A stretch of DNA of 64,000 nt from Glutamicibacter sp. JC586 (GCF_009805585.1 NZ_VHIN01000010.1:620001-684000); one strand, 5' to 3'. Shown: positions 35,170-44,536, numbered from the stretch's first letter. Numbers and translations: made by a program. The notes: generated by a model not told the origin, from the sequence alone.

Positions 35170-36041
35170 GTGATACACAAACCACCGCGATGCCACCGGT
35201 TCCCCCTACATACAACGGCAATGGCAGAGGCAATGGCACGGCGCTAAATATCATTCTTGCGGTCATTGGCGGGTTGGTGATCCTGACCTTGCTAATCGGT
35301 TCAGCACGTAGCGCCTTTGCGGCCTTGAGCCGTGAGAATTCCACGCAGACCGCCAGCGTCCAAGATGTGAAAAGTCTGCAGATCGAGGCCGGTTCGGGAC
35401 GCTTTGATCTGCGCTTCGCCAAGATTCAGGAAGCCACCTTGGAAGTGGACAGTTCAGATTCCCAACAGTGGGAGCTGAAGCGCGAGGGCAATAAGCTGGT
35501 AGTTGATTCGCCGAATTCGTGGGGCAACTGGTGCTTCTTCGGCTGCGGTTCCTATGAGAACACTGCGGTACTGACCCTGCCAGAGTCCATGAATGACGGT
35601 AGCCTCGATGCCTCCTTTGAACTTGCTGCCGGAGATTTTAACGCTCTTGGTTCCTACAAGAATCTTGAGGTTGAAGTGGGTGCCGGTGAACTGAACATGT
35701 CTGGCGCCGCGCAATCGGCCAAGGTTCACCTCGGGGCAGGTCGCGCCGAGGTGTCACTGGAAGATGTGCAGCAGGCTGACTTTGATATTTCCGCAGGCCA
35801 CCTCGCTGGCACCCTCTCGGGCAAGGCGCCACAGAACATTACCGCGAATGTCAGCGCAGGTTCCTTGGATCTTGAGCTTCCTGAGGGTACCTACGATCTT
35901 CGTCAAAGGGTTGAAGCCGGAGACGTCAGCAACCTCCTGGCCACGGATATGGACTCACCAAATAAGATCTCGGTGGATGTTTCGGCCGGTCATGCGACGT
36001 TCTACCCGCAGGACTCCGGTCCTGGGCCGTGGAGCAACTAA
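35166..36041 (+). CDS. DUF4097 beta-repeat membrane protein
   Basis: A 291-residue protein with a proline-rich N-terminus, one transmembrane helix (LNIILAVIGGLVILTLLI, residues about 29-46) and an extracytoplasmic beta-strand repeat domain of the DUF4097 type. Repeated turns such as FELAAGDFN, VEVGAGELN, VHLGAGRAEV and FDISAGHL mark the right-handed beta helix. Related LiaF/YvlB-type proteins regulate or act in envelope stress responses. It is translationally coupled to the response regulator gene. Confidence 0.9.
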   Translation: MSDTQTTAMPPVPPTYNGNGRGNGTALNIILAVIGGLVILTLLIGSARSAFAALSRENSTQTASVQDVKSLQIEAGSGRFDLRFAKIQEATLEVDSSDSQQWELKREGNKLVVDSPNSWGNWCFFGCGSYENTAVLTLPESMNDGSLDASFELAAGDFNALGSYKNLEVEVGAGELNMSGAAQSAKVHLGAGRAEVSLEDVQQADFDISAGHLAGTLSGKAPQNITANVSAGSLDLELPEGTYDLRQRVEAGDVSNLLATDMDSPNKISVDVSAGHATFYPQDSGPGPWSN

Positions 36042-36059
36042 AAAGCAATACAAAAATAG

Positions 36060-36094
36060 TCAGCGGCCAATGATTCTTGATCACTGGCCGCTGA
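36060..36094. terminator. Bidirectional terminator
   Basis: A 15-base inverted repeat (TCAGCGGCCAATGAT and its partner, one mismatch) lies between the convergent DUF4097 and PspA genes. A-rich sequence lies on one side and T-rich on the other. Confidence 0.75.
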
Positions 36095-36115
36095 GCATTT
36101 AAGTCAGAACCGGGT

Positions 36116-36943
36116 TTAGGCTTGCTTGTTCTTCAGCGCGGCCAACCGAGCTTCAACCTCGGAGAGATCCGGTGCTGCGGCTTCTAATTCTGGGTCAGCC
36201 GGAGCCTGTTCGATAACGTCTTGCGGATTGTTGCTGGCCTTCAGCGCAGCCAACCGGGCATCAACTTCGGTGGCTGCTCCCAGATCTTCGAGCTGTGCGA
36301 ACTGCGCATCCAGTGATGAGGCAGCCAATTCTTGGGCGCCACGAACCTTGGCTTCGTCCTGACGGATTTTCTGCTCAAAACGGCTAATCTCGCTGGAAGG
36401 ATCACTGATATCCAGTGCCTTCATGGTGTCCATCATCTGCGTCTGAGTTTTGGCATTGCGCGCACGAGCCACCAGCTCATCTCGCTTGGCCACCAATTCC
36501 TGGCGCTTGGACTGCATAGTGTTCAGTCCAGTTTTGAGCTTGTCGACCACTTCACGCTGGCTTGCCACGGTGGACTGCAACGATGTTGCTTTCTTCTCCG
36601 CGGACATCTGGCGCTGAATGGCAACAGTGGCCAGCTGATTGAACTTCTGTTGGTTAGCAGTATCACCGGCGGCAGCGTATTCGTCTGCCTTATTGGAGGC
36701 AGCCACTGCCTTGGTGCCCCATTCGGTGGACTCCTGTTGCAGTTTGCCCAGGTCATCCTCGGCCATGCGCAGGTTACCGATGGTCTGGGCCACGGCCTGC
36801 TCAGCCTGGGCAATGTTGTTGGTGTAGTCCCGGACCGTCTGGTCCAGCATCTTCTTGGGATCTTCCAGAGCATCCAGTGCCGCGTTAGCGTTGGCCTTGC
36901 CGATTCCGAAAATTCGAGCCCAAATTGAGCGCTTCTGTGCCAT
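36116..36943 (-). CDS. pspA: PspA/IM30-family protein
   Basis: A 275-residue coiled-coil protein (FGIGKANANAALDALEDPKKM at the start, given here by its core ALDALEDPKKMLDQTVRDY). Family members bind the inner membrane and protect it under stress. A C-terminal tail carries two copies of a V-x-ARLAALK motif (about residues 228-236 and 263-271), which is unusual. The ATG at 36943 has an AAGGGA ribosome site. It converges on the sensor operon and may be its target. Confidence 0.92.
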   Translation of the reverse strand: MAQKRSIWARIFGIGKANANAALDALEDPKKMLDQTVRDYTNNIAQAEQAVAQTIGNLRMAEDDLGKLQQESTEWGTKAVAASNKADEYAAAGDTANQQKFNQLATVAIQRQMSAEKKATSLQSTVASQREVVDKLKTGLNTMQSKRQELVAKRDELVARARNAKTQTQMMDTMKALDISDPSSEISRFEQKIRQDEAKVRGAQELAASSLDAQFAQLEDLGAATEVDARLAALKASNNPQDVIEQAPADPELEAAAPDLSEVEARLAALKNKQA

Positions 36944-37024
36944 GCTGCGTCCCTTCATCGTCCTTTGCTTAAAAGCTTAGGGGAAGAGGGCCCAGCGAGA
37001 TAACCAAAATTCCCGAGGGCGAAC

Positions 37025-37744
37025 TTATGAGTCGAAGTGCCGAAGGTAGCGTCCCGGAGCTTCGAGGAACAAGCGCCAGTTACTCACCATTTCCAGTTCG
37101 TCGTAACTTGCTGAACGAATCCCCCATTCACCGATCTCGTAGATTGTCGTGTTCGGCAAGGAGGCGAGGATCGGCGAGTGGGTGGAAAGGATGACTTGGG
37201 ATCCGCTGCGCAAAAGGTCTGAAATGTGCGAGAGCAGCATCAGGCACCCGTTGAAGGACAGCGCCGATTCGGCTTCGTCAAAAACCCAGAGCCCATTGAC
37301 GCTGGAGCGTTGGGTGAAGAATTCAATGAAGGATTCTCCGTGGCTTTGAAAGTTGTGTATGCCGCGTGAGCCGATGGACCCCAGATAAGCGAAGTGGCCG
37401 TGCATGGTTTCGGCGCGCAAGAAGACGCCTGCCTTGGAAGCACCGGCACCGCGTTCCAACTGCAGATGAGAGGATAGCCCTGATTCGGTGACCTGGGTTT
37501 CGTGTCGGGCGTCGCGCGTTCCGCCTTCTGGATTTAGTCCGAAAGCTCCCGCGATACCTTCCACCAGCGTTGACTTGCCGGCCCCGTTTTCTCCGACCAG
37601 CACGGTCAGTTGCCCCAGCTCCAGGCCTTCATCCAAGACCTGACGCACAGCTGGAATCTGGGCCGCCCAATCGGTGCGGTCCATGGGTGCTTTGGGATGC
37701 TCCGCGATTCGGCGCACCGGCAATGAATCAAAGAACGCGTTCAT
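37025..37744 (-). CDS. Small AAA-family ATPase
   Basis: A 239-residue ABC/SMC-like ATPase. Walker A is GENGAGKS at 51-58, and the Walker B/DE stretch VFDEAESALSFNG lies near 155. It has the compact layout of bacterial AAA_21/23-type predicted ATP-binding proteins. No defence partner gene such as a nuclease is adjacent. The role is unknown. Confidence 0.88.
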   Translation of the reverse strand: MNAFFDSLPVRRIAEHPKAPMDRTDWAAQIPAVRQVLDEGLELGQLTVLVGENGAGKSTLVEGIAGAFGLNPEGGTRDARHETQVTESGLSSHLQLERGAGASKAGVFLRAETMHGHFAYLGSIGSRGIHNFQSHGESFIEFFTQRSSVNGLWVFDEAESALSFNGCLMLLSHISDLLRSGSQVILSTHSPILASLPNTTIYEIGEWGIRSASYDELEMVSNWRLFLEAPGRYLRHFDS

Positions 37745-38066
37745 GCCCAGAGATTATCAGCCACGTACGACAGGACGAGTTGCACGTTGTAGTGGCCCAA
37801 AAAGGTGCCTTATAAGTTCCGGATCGTCTTTTGAGAACAGCAAGCGCATTCGTGTCCGATGAATGCACTCCGCTCGTCACAGTTACTAGATCCCCTGAAT
37901 GTGTTGGCCGATGCTCGCCCCTCCATCGAGCACCAACGTAAGCCCGCTATGAACACACCGACGTTCATGGCAACAATACAAACTGTAAAAACTATGTTGC
38001 CATTCAAGCGCCTGTTGACGTTAGCCATTAGTGGACCCCATTGGGTGCCTCGGAGGCGTTAGCTTC
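37745..38066. other. Intergenic stretch, no gene assigned
   Basis: About 320 bases between the AAA ATPase and the next small gene. A minus-strand frame at 37810-38028 codes 72 residues with one membrane helix (NIVFTVCIVAMNVGVFIAG) and a cysteine-rich tail, preceded by a weak GGGG site. It could be a small membrane protein, but support is too thin to call it a gene. Nothing else is evident. Confidence 0.4.
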
Positions 38067-38324
38067 TTACGCTGGTGCAGGGCCGCTCAGTCTTAGAAGG
38101 GCCGTGTTGCCTTGCCCGCCAATAAGATTGGAATATTCCACGCAAACCGACGCTTCTCGTCCCCTTGAATTTGAGCTGACCCACTCAAAGACTTCGTGCA
38201 CGTCTTTCACGTCCACAAGCCGCCATTCTTCACTGGCCCCGTCGGCAGACCAGAAATCAACGCGGTAAGTAGGAGAAAGGTCTTGCTCATCTGCGTATCG
38301 AGGATCCACATTTGAAGCGATCAT
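38067..38324 (-). CDS. Small protein of unknown function
   Basis: An 85-residue acidic protein (MIASNVDPRYADEQDLSP at the start, with RVDFWSADGASEEWRLVDV following). No family is recognised, but composition and codon use look coding, and its ATG lies 5 bases after the last stop of the decayed gene upstream, so it may once have been translationally coupled to it. Confidence 0.6.
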   Translation of the reverse strand: MIASNVDPRYADEQDLSPTYRVDFWSADGASEEWRLVDVKDVHEVFEWVSSNSRGREASVCVEYSNLIGGQGNTALLRLSGPAPA

Positions 38325-38329
38325 GGGAT

Positions 38330-38970
38330 CTATCTTTTCACGATATTCAGAAAGTTGATCTTCGTTTCACTGCCCACTGTCGAGGCTACCCCGGAGGCAC
38401 GGAAGTACCAGGTTGATGTGCTGATCCAGAATCCTTTGCCAACACCGCCATGTTTCCCGGCCTGCCGAGTGTAGAGAGTCTTCGCTGGCCCATTGACTGT
38501 GATTGTCTGCCAGTAGTCGCTCGTCGCTCGCGCCTTGAAGGTTTAGTTAGCCGTGTCATTCGCGTTCTTGGCCGGAGCGAAAGAGAGCAGTCCTTGACCG
38601 CGAAGCCTTACCGTAGAGGCACCGTAACCTGTGCACTTGATATTGGTCTTGAAGATGGCTCCACCGACACCTTTCGAATCGTGTGGTGTTGCAAGAGCCT
38701 TCCCTCCCTTGTTGGCGCCTGTGCATGTCACCTGCATTTGCTCGTACCCCAGCCCGGGTTAGATGGATTTCAAACTCGTTGCTGGTGGTCTGTGTGGCAA
38801 CGACAGTCGCTGGATCGACACCTTGCTTCTCACCTATTTGAAGCGCTTCCTCGACTGTTAAGTCAGCTTGTTGATCAAGAATTTTTTCGGCCACTTCATC
38901 GGCTATGCTTCCTGGAGCTGTTGGCGGTGTTTCTGCCCAAGCTTGAGAAGGTACCAGCGTTGCGACCGTC
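38330..38970 (-). pseudogene. Decayed secreted-protein gene, 5' end lost
   Basis: On the minus strand the end of a signal peptide (TVATLVPSQAWA) and a mature start (ETPPTAPGSIADEVAEK) appear without a start codon. A frameshift near 38755-38775 moves to a second frame (GYEQMQVTCTGANKGG), and a TAA at 38543 interrupts it before the C-terminal part (TFKARATSDYWQTITVNG through STWYFRASGVAST) ends with TAG at 38330. The 5' end is joined to the 3' end of the FAD monooxygenase gene, so a deletion probably removed it. No known family recognised. Confidence 0.7.
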
Positions 38971-40860
38971 CAGCGGCAACATGTTCTGGGCGAAGAACTC
39001 GCTGATTTCCTCCCGCGCATCCAGCGGGAAGATGCCAGCGACGTACTGATCGGGGCGGACCACAACAATGGCACCGTCTTTGCTGATCTCACGCTCTTTG
39101 AAGATGTCTCGACCATGACCTGTGGCGAATACCTGGTTGATATCGTGCAGGCCGAATGGAACCTTCAGTGGCTGGAAGATCTTGGGCACATCATGCAATT
39201 CAACTTCGGTGTAGTCCTGCTGATAGATGGCCTTCGTATCAAAGACCGCGTCTTGGTCCCCGTCGACAGGAGTGTAGAGATTGTGCGGTGAGGCCGAATC
39301 TGCCTCCCACCAGGTAGCGAAGTCAGCCAAAGCGGTGCCTTCATGAGCAGGACCTGCGGCATCGGCGAAAGCGTAAACGCGCCAGCGCCCATCTGCCTCA
39401 TGCAGGTGACCTAGGTGGCGCCAACGGTTATCGGAACGGCGGATCACTTCGGCAGATTTGAACCGCTTGCCAATAGGGAATCCCACAGCCAGATCTTGGT
39501 GCCCGCTACCGGTAGTGATGGCCGATTCGGTGTACTGGGTCATGAAGCCGGCAGGGAACTCCATGGTTTGCAGGTAGTACTTTTCTAGTTCGTCCGGATC
39601 TTCCCAGTCGTCCACGGACTTGGCCATGAGGGTGGACCATTCCTTGTCGAAATCGATCAGGTTCTGGGCGATGACCTTACGTTCTTCGGCGTAGGTGTCC
39701 AGCAATGCTTCGGGTGCGCGACCTTCAAGAACGGCCGCAAGTTTCCAACCAAGGTTAAAGCCGTCCTGGATGGAGACGTTCATGCCTTGGCCAGCCTTGG
39801 CCGAGTGGGTATGGCAGGCATCTCCCATGATGAATGCGTGTGGGCTGCGGGTGCCGCGTTCTTCATCGGAGACGTCATCAAAACCGTCGGTGATGCGGTG
39901 GGCTACTTCGTATACCGAGAACCACGCAACGTTCTTCACGTCCATGGTGTACGGATGGATGATGCGGTTGGCGGTGGCGACAATATCTTCCACCGGGGTG
40001 TTGCGGATAGCTCCAGCATCTTCGGCTTTCAGCTCGCCGAGGTCCACGTAGAAGCGGACGAGGTAGCCACCTTCGCGCGGGATCAACAGAATGTTGCCGG
40101 CGTCGTGGGACTGGATGGAGCATTTGACCTGAATGTCAGGGAAGTCGGTGTTGACCATGACGTCCATTACGCCCCAGGCGTGCAGGGCCGAGTCACCGTG
40201 CAGTTTGTGTCCCAGCGAGCGGCGAACCTGGCTGCGCGCGCCATCGCCACCAACGAGGTATTTGGCTTTTACCGTGCGCTCTTCACCGGCGCGTTCCCCC
40301 GCCACATACTTGATCCGCGCGGTCACGGGGTACTTCGCAGTTGGGTCAATTTCGCAGCCTAGATATTCCACGCCGTAGTCCGGGGTGATCTTTCCTGGGG
40401 CGCGTTCGGCGTCGCGTAGGAAGTAATCCAGGATGCGCGCTTGGTTCACGTAAATGTGCGGGAATTCGCTGATGCCCGTGGCGTCATCGGCCGCGCGCGA
40501 GTGGCGTTTGATGTTCTTTTGATTTTCCGGGTCCGGGGTCCAGAAACACATCTCCACGTTGCGGTAGGCCTCGTCGATCACTTCATTGGCGAAGCCAAAA
40601 GCCTGGAATGTTTCTACCGAGCGAGCCTGGATGCCATCGGCTTGGCCAACTTTCAGGCGTTCGGGGCGCACTTCAATGGCGCGGGCATTGATGCTAGGGA
40701 ATCGAGAGAGCTGTGCGGTTACTACCGACGCGGCTGGTCCGGTACCCACAATGAGTACGTCCATTTCCTCGGGAATGTCGGTCGCTCGGTTAATTCCATA
40801 CCCGGCGGCTGCTTTGACGCGTGGGTCTCCTGAGACGTATCCCCGGTGATGGATCTGCAT
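38896..40860 (-). CDS. FAD-dependent aromatic hydroxylase
   Basis: A 654-residue flavin monooxygenase of the phenol 2-/3-hydroxybenzoate 4-monooxygenase type. The FAD fold is VLIVGTGPAASVVTAQLSR near residue 35, the DG stretch is YLVGGDGARSQVRR, and the GD motif is FIMGDACHTHSAKAGQGMN near 355. The C-terminal thioredoxin-like domain ends in VVRPDQYVAGIFPLD. The last 20 residues (PLDGRNAGTFSSLGR onward) are probably not native, since the frame runs into a decayed gene. The ATG at 40860 has a GAGGAG ribosome site. Confidence 0.9.
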   Translation of the reverse strand: MQIHHRGYVSGDPRVKAAAGYGINRATDIPEEMDVLIVGTGPAASVVTAQLSRFPSINARAIEVRPERLKVGQADGIQARSVETFQAFGFANEVIDEAYRNVEMCFWTPDPENQKNIKRHSRAADDATGISEFPHIYVNQARILDYFLRDAERAPGKITPDYGVEYLGCEIDPTAKYPVTARIKYVAGERAGEERTVKAKYLVGGDGARSQVRRSLGHKLHGDSALHAWGVMDVMVNTDFPDIQVKCSIQSHDAGNILLIPREGGYLVRFYVDLGELKAEDAGAIRNTPVEDIVATANRIIHPYTMDVKNVAWFSVYEVAHRITDGFDDVSDEERGTRSPHAFIMGDACHTHSAKAGQGMNVSIQDGFNLGWKLAAVLEGRAPEALLDTYAEERKVIAQNLIDFDKEWSTLMAKSVDDWEDPDELEKYYLQTMEFPAGFMTQYTESAITTGSGHQDLAVGFPIGKRFKSAEVIRRSDNRWRHLGHLHEADGRWRVYAFADAAGPAHEGTALADFATWWEADSASPHNLYTPVDGDQDAVFDTKAIYQQDYTEVELHDVPKIFQPLKVPFGLHDINQVFATGHGRDIFKEREISKDGAIVVVRPDQYVAGIFPLDAREEISEFFAQNMLPLDGRNAGTFSSLGRNTANSSRKHSR

Positions 40861-40901
40861 GGTGCTGGCTCCTCGTTCTGTGTCACGCAAACGTCATTGT
40901 C

Positions 40902-40932
40902 TCTATAATTGCGACACTGTTCTAACTATAGA
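40902..40932. promoter_or_regulatory. Inverted repeat in the divergent hydroxylase/permease region
   Basis: TCTATAATT and AACTATAGA form a 9-base inverted repeat (one mismatch) with a 13-base spacer, 42 bases before the hydroxylase start. It may be an operator for both divergent genes; the IclR gene at 47778 is a possible regulator, but this is a guess. Confidence 0.4.
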
Positions 40933-41092
40933 AACAAGCGTAGCTTCACTGCGGGCAGTGAGCAAGACCTAGGTCACATCTACCCCGGGAGCACTGCCCG
41001 TAATCAGAGGTTCACGAACAAGCGACGTAATTTACCTCCCTGACATAAAACAAGCCCAAACCGTGAAACATCAAATATCTAGGCTGTTTTTC

Positions 41093-42790
41093 ATGACAAC
41101 GACTAATGATCAAGTGCAAACACCGGCACGAAGTTCCAGTGATACTAGCCAAGGGCAACTTAATGCAGCCAAAGAGTCCCTAGAGGACTACACCCTTCGA
41201 TTTGCCCCACGCTCTTACCGCCGCTGGGTACCCTCTGTGGTAGCCACCAGTGCGTTGGGCGGCATCGCCTATCTGGCAGACTTCTCCATCGGCGCGAATA
41301 TCGCTCTGGCCCACGGCACGGCGAGCGCCATCACCGGTGTCTTGATTGCCGCGGTGATCATTTTTGTCACTGGGTTCCCACTGGCTTACTACGCTGCCCG
41401 TTACAACCTGGACTTGGATTTGATCACTCGAGGTTCGGGCTTCGGTTACTACGGATCGATCGTTTCCAACGTCATTTTTGCTACCTTCACCTTTATCTTC
41501 TTTGCCTTAGAAGGCGCCATCATGGCCCAGGGTCTAGAACTAGGGCTCGGGATTCCCAAACCTGTGGGCTATGCCATCTCCACCTTGATGGTCATCCCCT
41601 TGGTGATCTACGGAATGAAAACCCTGGCCAAGTTGCAGGTCTGGACCACTCCACTCTGGCTGGTGCTGATGGTCGTTCCAATGGTTTACCTTGTGGCCAC
41701 CCACCCGGAATCGGTGGATACCTTCATCAACTACGCCGGTGCGCAGGGGGAGGGTCAGGGCGTGAACTTCGCTTCGGCCATGCTGGCCGCCGGGGTGTGC
41801 CTGTCCTTGATGGCGCAGATCGCTGAACAGATCGACTACCTGCGCTTCATGCCTCCCAAGACGCAGGCCAATGCTCGCAAGTGGTGGACCGCGGTGATTC
41901 TCGGCGGCCCGGGCTGGGTGATCTTCGGTGCGATCAAACAGATCACCGGTATGTTCATTGCGGTGTACCTGATTGCGACACTTGACCCGCAGGCTTCGGC
42001 TACCGCGAATGAACCAGTGCACCAGTTCCTCGGTGTCTACCGCGAAATGATGCCTGGATGGTTGGCTATGAGCTTGGCGGTGATTCTGGTTGTCATCTCA
42101 CAGATCAAGATCAACGTCACCAATGCCTACTCCGGATCTTTGGCGTGGACTAATTCCTTTACCCGCGTCACCAAAACCTATCCGGGTCGCATGGTCTTTG
42201 TTTTGGTCAATCTAGGTATTGCACTGATCTTGATGGAATCGAATATGTTCGACTTCCTCAATACTGTCTTGGGCTTCTACGCGAACTGCGCCATGGCCTG
42301 GGTGGTCACCGTAGCCAGCGACATTGCTATCAATAAGTACCTGCTCAAGCTCTCGCCAAAGGTTCCAGAATTCCGTCGCGGCATGCTCTACGCGGTCAAC
42401 CCCGTGGGATTCATTTCGATGATTCTCTCCGCAGTTGCTTCCATCGCAGTCTTCTTTGGGCTACTAGGCCCGGCAATCCAGCCATTTAGCCCGCTAGTCG
42501 CGGTCGGACTGGCACTGTTCCTTCCACCGATCCTGGCGATCATCACTAAGGGCCGGTACTACCTGCGCCGCAGCGATGACGGCATCGACAGCCCGCTGCT
42601 GGATGCAGAAGGAAACCCGAGCGATGAGTTGTACACCTGCTGCGTGACCGGTTTGAAGTTCGAGCGTCCTGATATGTTGGCCTCCGCTATCCCTGGCCCG
42701 AATGGAGAAAAGCAGTACATTTCCTCACTGGCTTTGGCCACCGATCGCACCGGCGAACACCTACTGCCCGCTGATCCACCGATCCGCTAA
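41093..42790 (+). CDS. NCS1-type permease
   Basis: A 565-residue membrane protein of the purine-cytosine/NCS1 permease group with 12 hydrophobic segments. Typical stretches include RRWVPSVVATSALGGIAYLA (residues about 42-61) and QIKINVTNAYSGSLAW, the latter a helix pattern of this group. A cytoplasmic tail of about 70 residues is unusually long. The ATG at 41093 is preferred over GTG 41063. Placed divergently from an aromatic hydroxylase it may bring in that enzyme's substrate, which is an inference. Confidence 0.88.
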   Translation: MTTTNDQVQTPARSSSDTSQGQLNAAKESLEDYTLRFAPRSYRRWVPSVVATSALGGIAYLADFSIGANIALAHGTASAITGVLIAAVIIFVTGFPLAYYAARYNLDLDLITRGSGFGYYGSIVSNVIFATFTFIFFALEGAIMAQGLELGLGIPKPVGYAISTLMVIPLVIYGMKTLAKLQVWTTPLWLVLMVVPMVYLVATHPESVDTFINYAGAQGEGQGVNFASAMLAAGVCLSLMAQIAEQIDYLRFMPPKTQANARKWWTAVILGGPGWVIFGAIKQITGMFIAVYLIATLDPQASATANEPVHQFLGVYREMMPGWLAMSLAVILVVISQIKINVTNAYSGSLAWTNSFTRVTKTYPGRMVFVLVNLGIALILMESNMFDFLNTVLGFYANCAMAWVVTVASDIAINKYLLKLSPKVPEFRRGMLYAVNPVGFISMILSAVASIAVFFGLLGPAIQPFSPLVAVGLALFLPPILAIITKGRYYLRRSDDGIDSPLLDAEGNPSDELYTCCVTGLKFERPDMLASAIPGPNGEKQYISSLALATDRTGEHLLPADPPIR

Positions 42791-42819
42791 GCGAAGTTCG
42801 CAGTTCTAAAGGACCTTGC

Positions 42820-42854
42820 CTGAAGGCAGGCTACACAACGTGGCCTGCCTTCAG
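42820..42854 (+). terminator. Stem-loop after the permease gene
   Basis: CTGAAGGCAGGC and GCCTGCCTTCAG form a perfect 12-base stem with an 11-base loop, 30 bases after the permease stop. No T-run follows. Confidence 0.65.
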
Positions 42855-43013
42855 AGTCTCGGAATCTACCGTTTTTGAAATTACCTGAATGAAACCTTCA
42901 GCGGAGAGACCAAGATACTTGCGACAGATCAAACCTTCGCTATTCACGAATCATTCGTTGTCAGGAAGCATGAATCCAATCGCTTCCCCTCTTCGAGGAA
43001 ACAAAGCTGGGTA

Positions 43014-43850
43014 CTAGAGATTTACTTCTCCTTGGATGCAACTTGTAACATCTCCGCCGATCCAGATATCGCTATCTTCTACGGTTACATGTACCCGCCC
43101 GTGATACCCGATGACAGTTCCTTGTGCAGCAATGTAGTGCTGATTCGAGATTCCGGAATCAGCCATCCACTTAGCAAGTCCTGCGTTCAGGCTGCCTGTG
43201 ACTGGGTCTTCCCACACCGGATCCCCACCCAAGAACGCGCGCACCTCAAACTGGACTTCATGGTCCGACTCGAACGGTCCGACTACCCCAATGGCGAGTG
43301 ATCCTAACTTGGTTGGGTCAGGGCTCAATGAGAGTACGTCTTGAGCTGTTGCCAGTCTGACCCCTATCCATTCCGGTCCGTTGACCAACCATGAAGTGTC
43401 AAGAATGTCTACTCGTGGTATGCCTAAGGCTCTAGCGACTCTGTGCACTAAATCTTCCTCAATGGGCTCATAGCGGGTCAAAGGCGGGGCAGCGAAGGAA
43501 AGCCGTTGATTATCCACACGTACCTTCACAAGCCCCGCTCCACATTCCTGAACAATGATCCCGCTGTTTTTTGGCATTCCACCTGCTTCAAGCCAGGCAC
43601 AGGCGGACCCCAACGTTGGGTGGCCGGCGAAAGGGAACTCCTCTGTGGCCGAGAAAATTCGAAGTCGGTAGTCGGCAACAGGATCGGTCGGACGAAGAAG
43701 AAACGTTGTCTCGGATAGATTTGTCCACTTCGCGAACCGTTGCATCTCATCCCCCGTCAACCCTTCAGACTCAAGAACAACTGCTAAGGGGTTGCCAAGA
43801 TACGGGGTAGGGGAAAAGACATTGACTTCACTGTATTTGCGTCTGCCCAT
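43014..43850 (-). CDS. PhzF-family isomerase-like protein
   Basis: A 278-residue PhzF-fold protein (EVNVFSPTPYLGNPLAVVLE at the start; conserved GHPTLGSA stretch in FPFAGHPTLGSACAWLE, with the usual catalytic Glu in LSETTF). Family members isomerise or epimerise small dienes and amino-acid derivatives. The start has no clear ribosome site. It lies at the edge of the IS-rich region, and no phenazine genes are near. Confidence 0.92.
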   Translation of the reverse strand: MGRRKYSEVNVFSPTPYLGNPLAVVLESEGLTGDEMQRFAKWTNLSETTFLLRPTDPVADYRLRIFSATEEFPFAGHPTLGSACAWLEAGGMPKNSGIIVQECGAGLVKVRVDNQRLSFAAPPLTRYEPIEEDLVHRVARALGIPRVDILDTSWLVNGPEWIGVRLATAQDVLSLSPDPTKLGSLAIGVVGPFESDHEVQFEVRAFLGGDPVWEDPVTGSLNAGLAKWMADSGISNQHYIAAQGTVIGYHGRVHVTVEDSDIWIGGDVTSCIQGEVNL

Positions 43851-44536
43851 GGCACGATTGTACCGATCAAGAGCTACGAGTCATGCCTGCACTTCTAGGC
43901 GGAAGATTGAGAAAACGATCGTAGTGTCATTCCGATTCTTCGCAGAGAACGCTCCATGCTGCTGGCCAAAGAACATGCTGGTGCATGTGCGCACCCTAAT
44001 ACAGACATCAAAACGTTCACCAAAAACGGTCGTTTCTGGAGTGAACCAAACCGCCATTCGCGCAGTCTTGAAAATTGCCTTTTTCCGAAGCCAACTGCAC
44101 TGAGTTTCCGAAGTCCCATGCGCTGCACTGAGTCGACCGTAAGGGGAACGCTCACCGGGACAGGTTTGTTGCATTGATTACTGATTGAGGATGCCCACCC
44201 AAAACTGGCACGGAGTGCTGCTCGTACAGCCAAGGCACAGCAACCACTCCTTCGCGTTCGCCGCGACTGACATTCCATCTATTTAATTGGAGCTAAATTG
44301 CGGCTCGCTCGTCAACAGTATCGCCAGTCGAAGCGATAGGAACGACTATTGCGGTCGCGGAAAAGACATGGTGCCATTATCAACTACTTCTCCGTTCATT
44401 CTGGAACCCCAAGCTGTTCTGTCACGCCAGCGAGTTCCGTAAACTGATCGTGTAACGCACGACTTGACCGCTCTGCTGACAAGTAGCACCTATCCTGAGT
44501 CCAAACACGTAATAGTCAGTTGGAAAAGGTTTGCGA
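43851..44536. other. Gene-poor stretch before the IS elements
   Basis: About 690 bases with only weak overlapping frames on both strands (for example 43895-44278 minus), none with a ribosome site or recognisable protein. An imperfect direct repeat occupies 44082-44133 (TTTCCGAAG...CTGCACTGAGT twice). Probably degenerate accessory DNA. Confidence 0.5.

Noticed and set aside
36332-36928. Plus-strand frame of 198 residues
   Set aside because: Antisense to pspA; the repeated heptad pattern of the coiled coil gives long open antisense frames.
37025-37744. AAA ATPase as part of a phage defence system
   Set aside because: No nuclease, methylase or other defence partner is adjacent; the neighbouring genes are PspA and small unknown proteins.
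39787-40362. Plus-strand frame of 191 residues
   Set aside because: It is antisense to the FAD hydroxylase, which has full family motifs.
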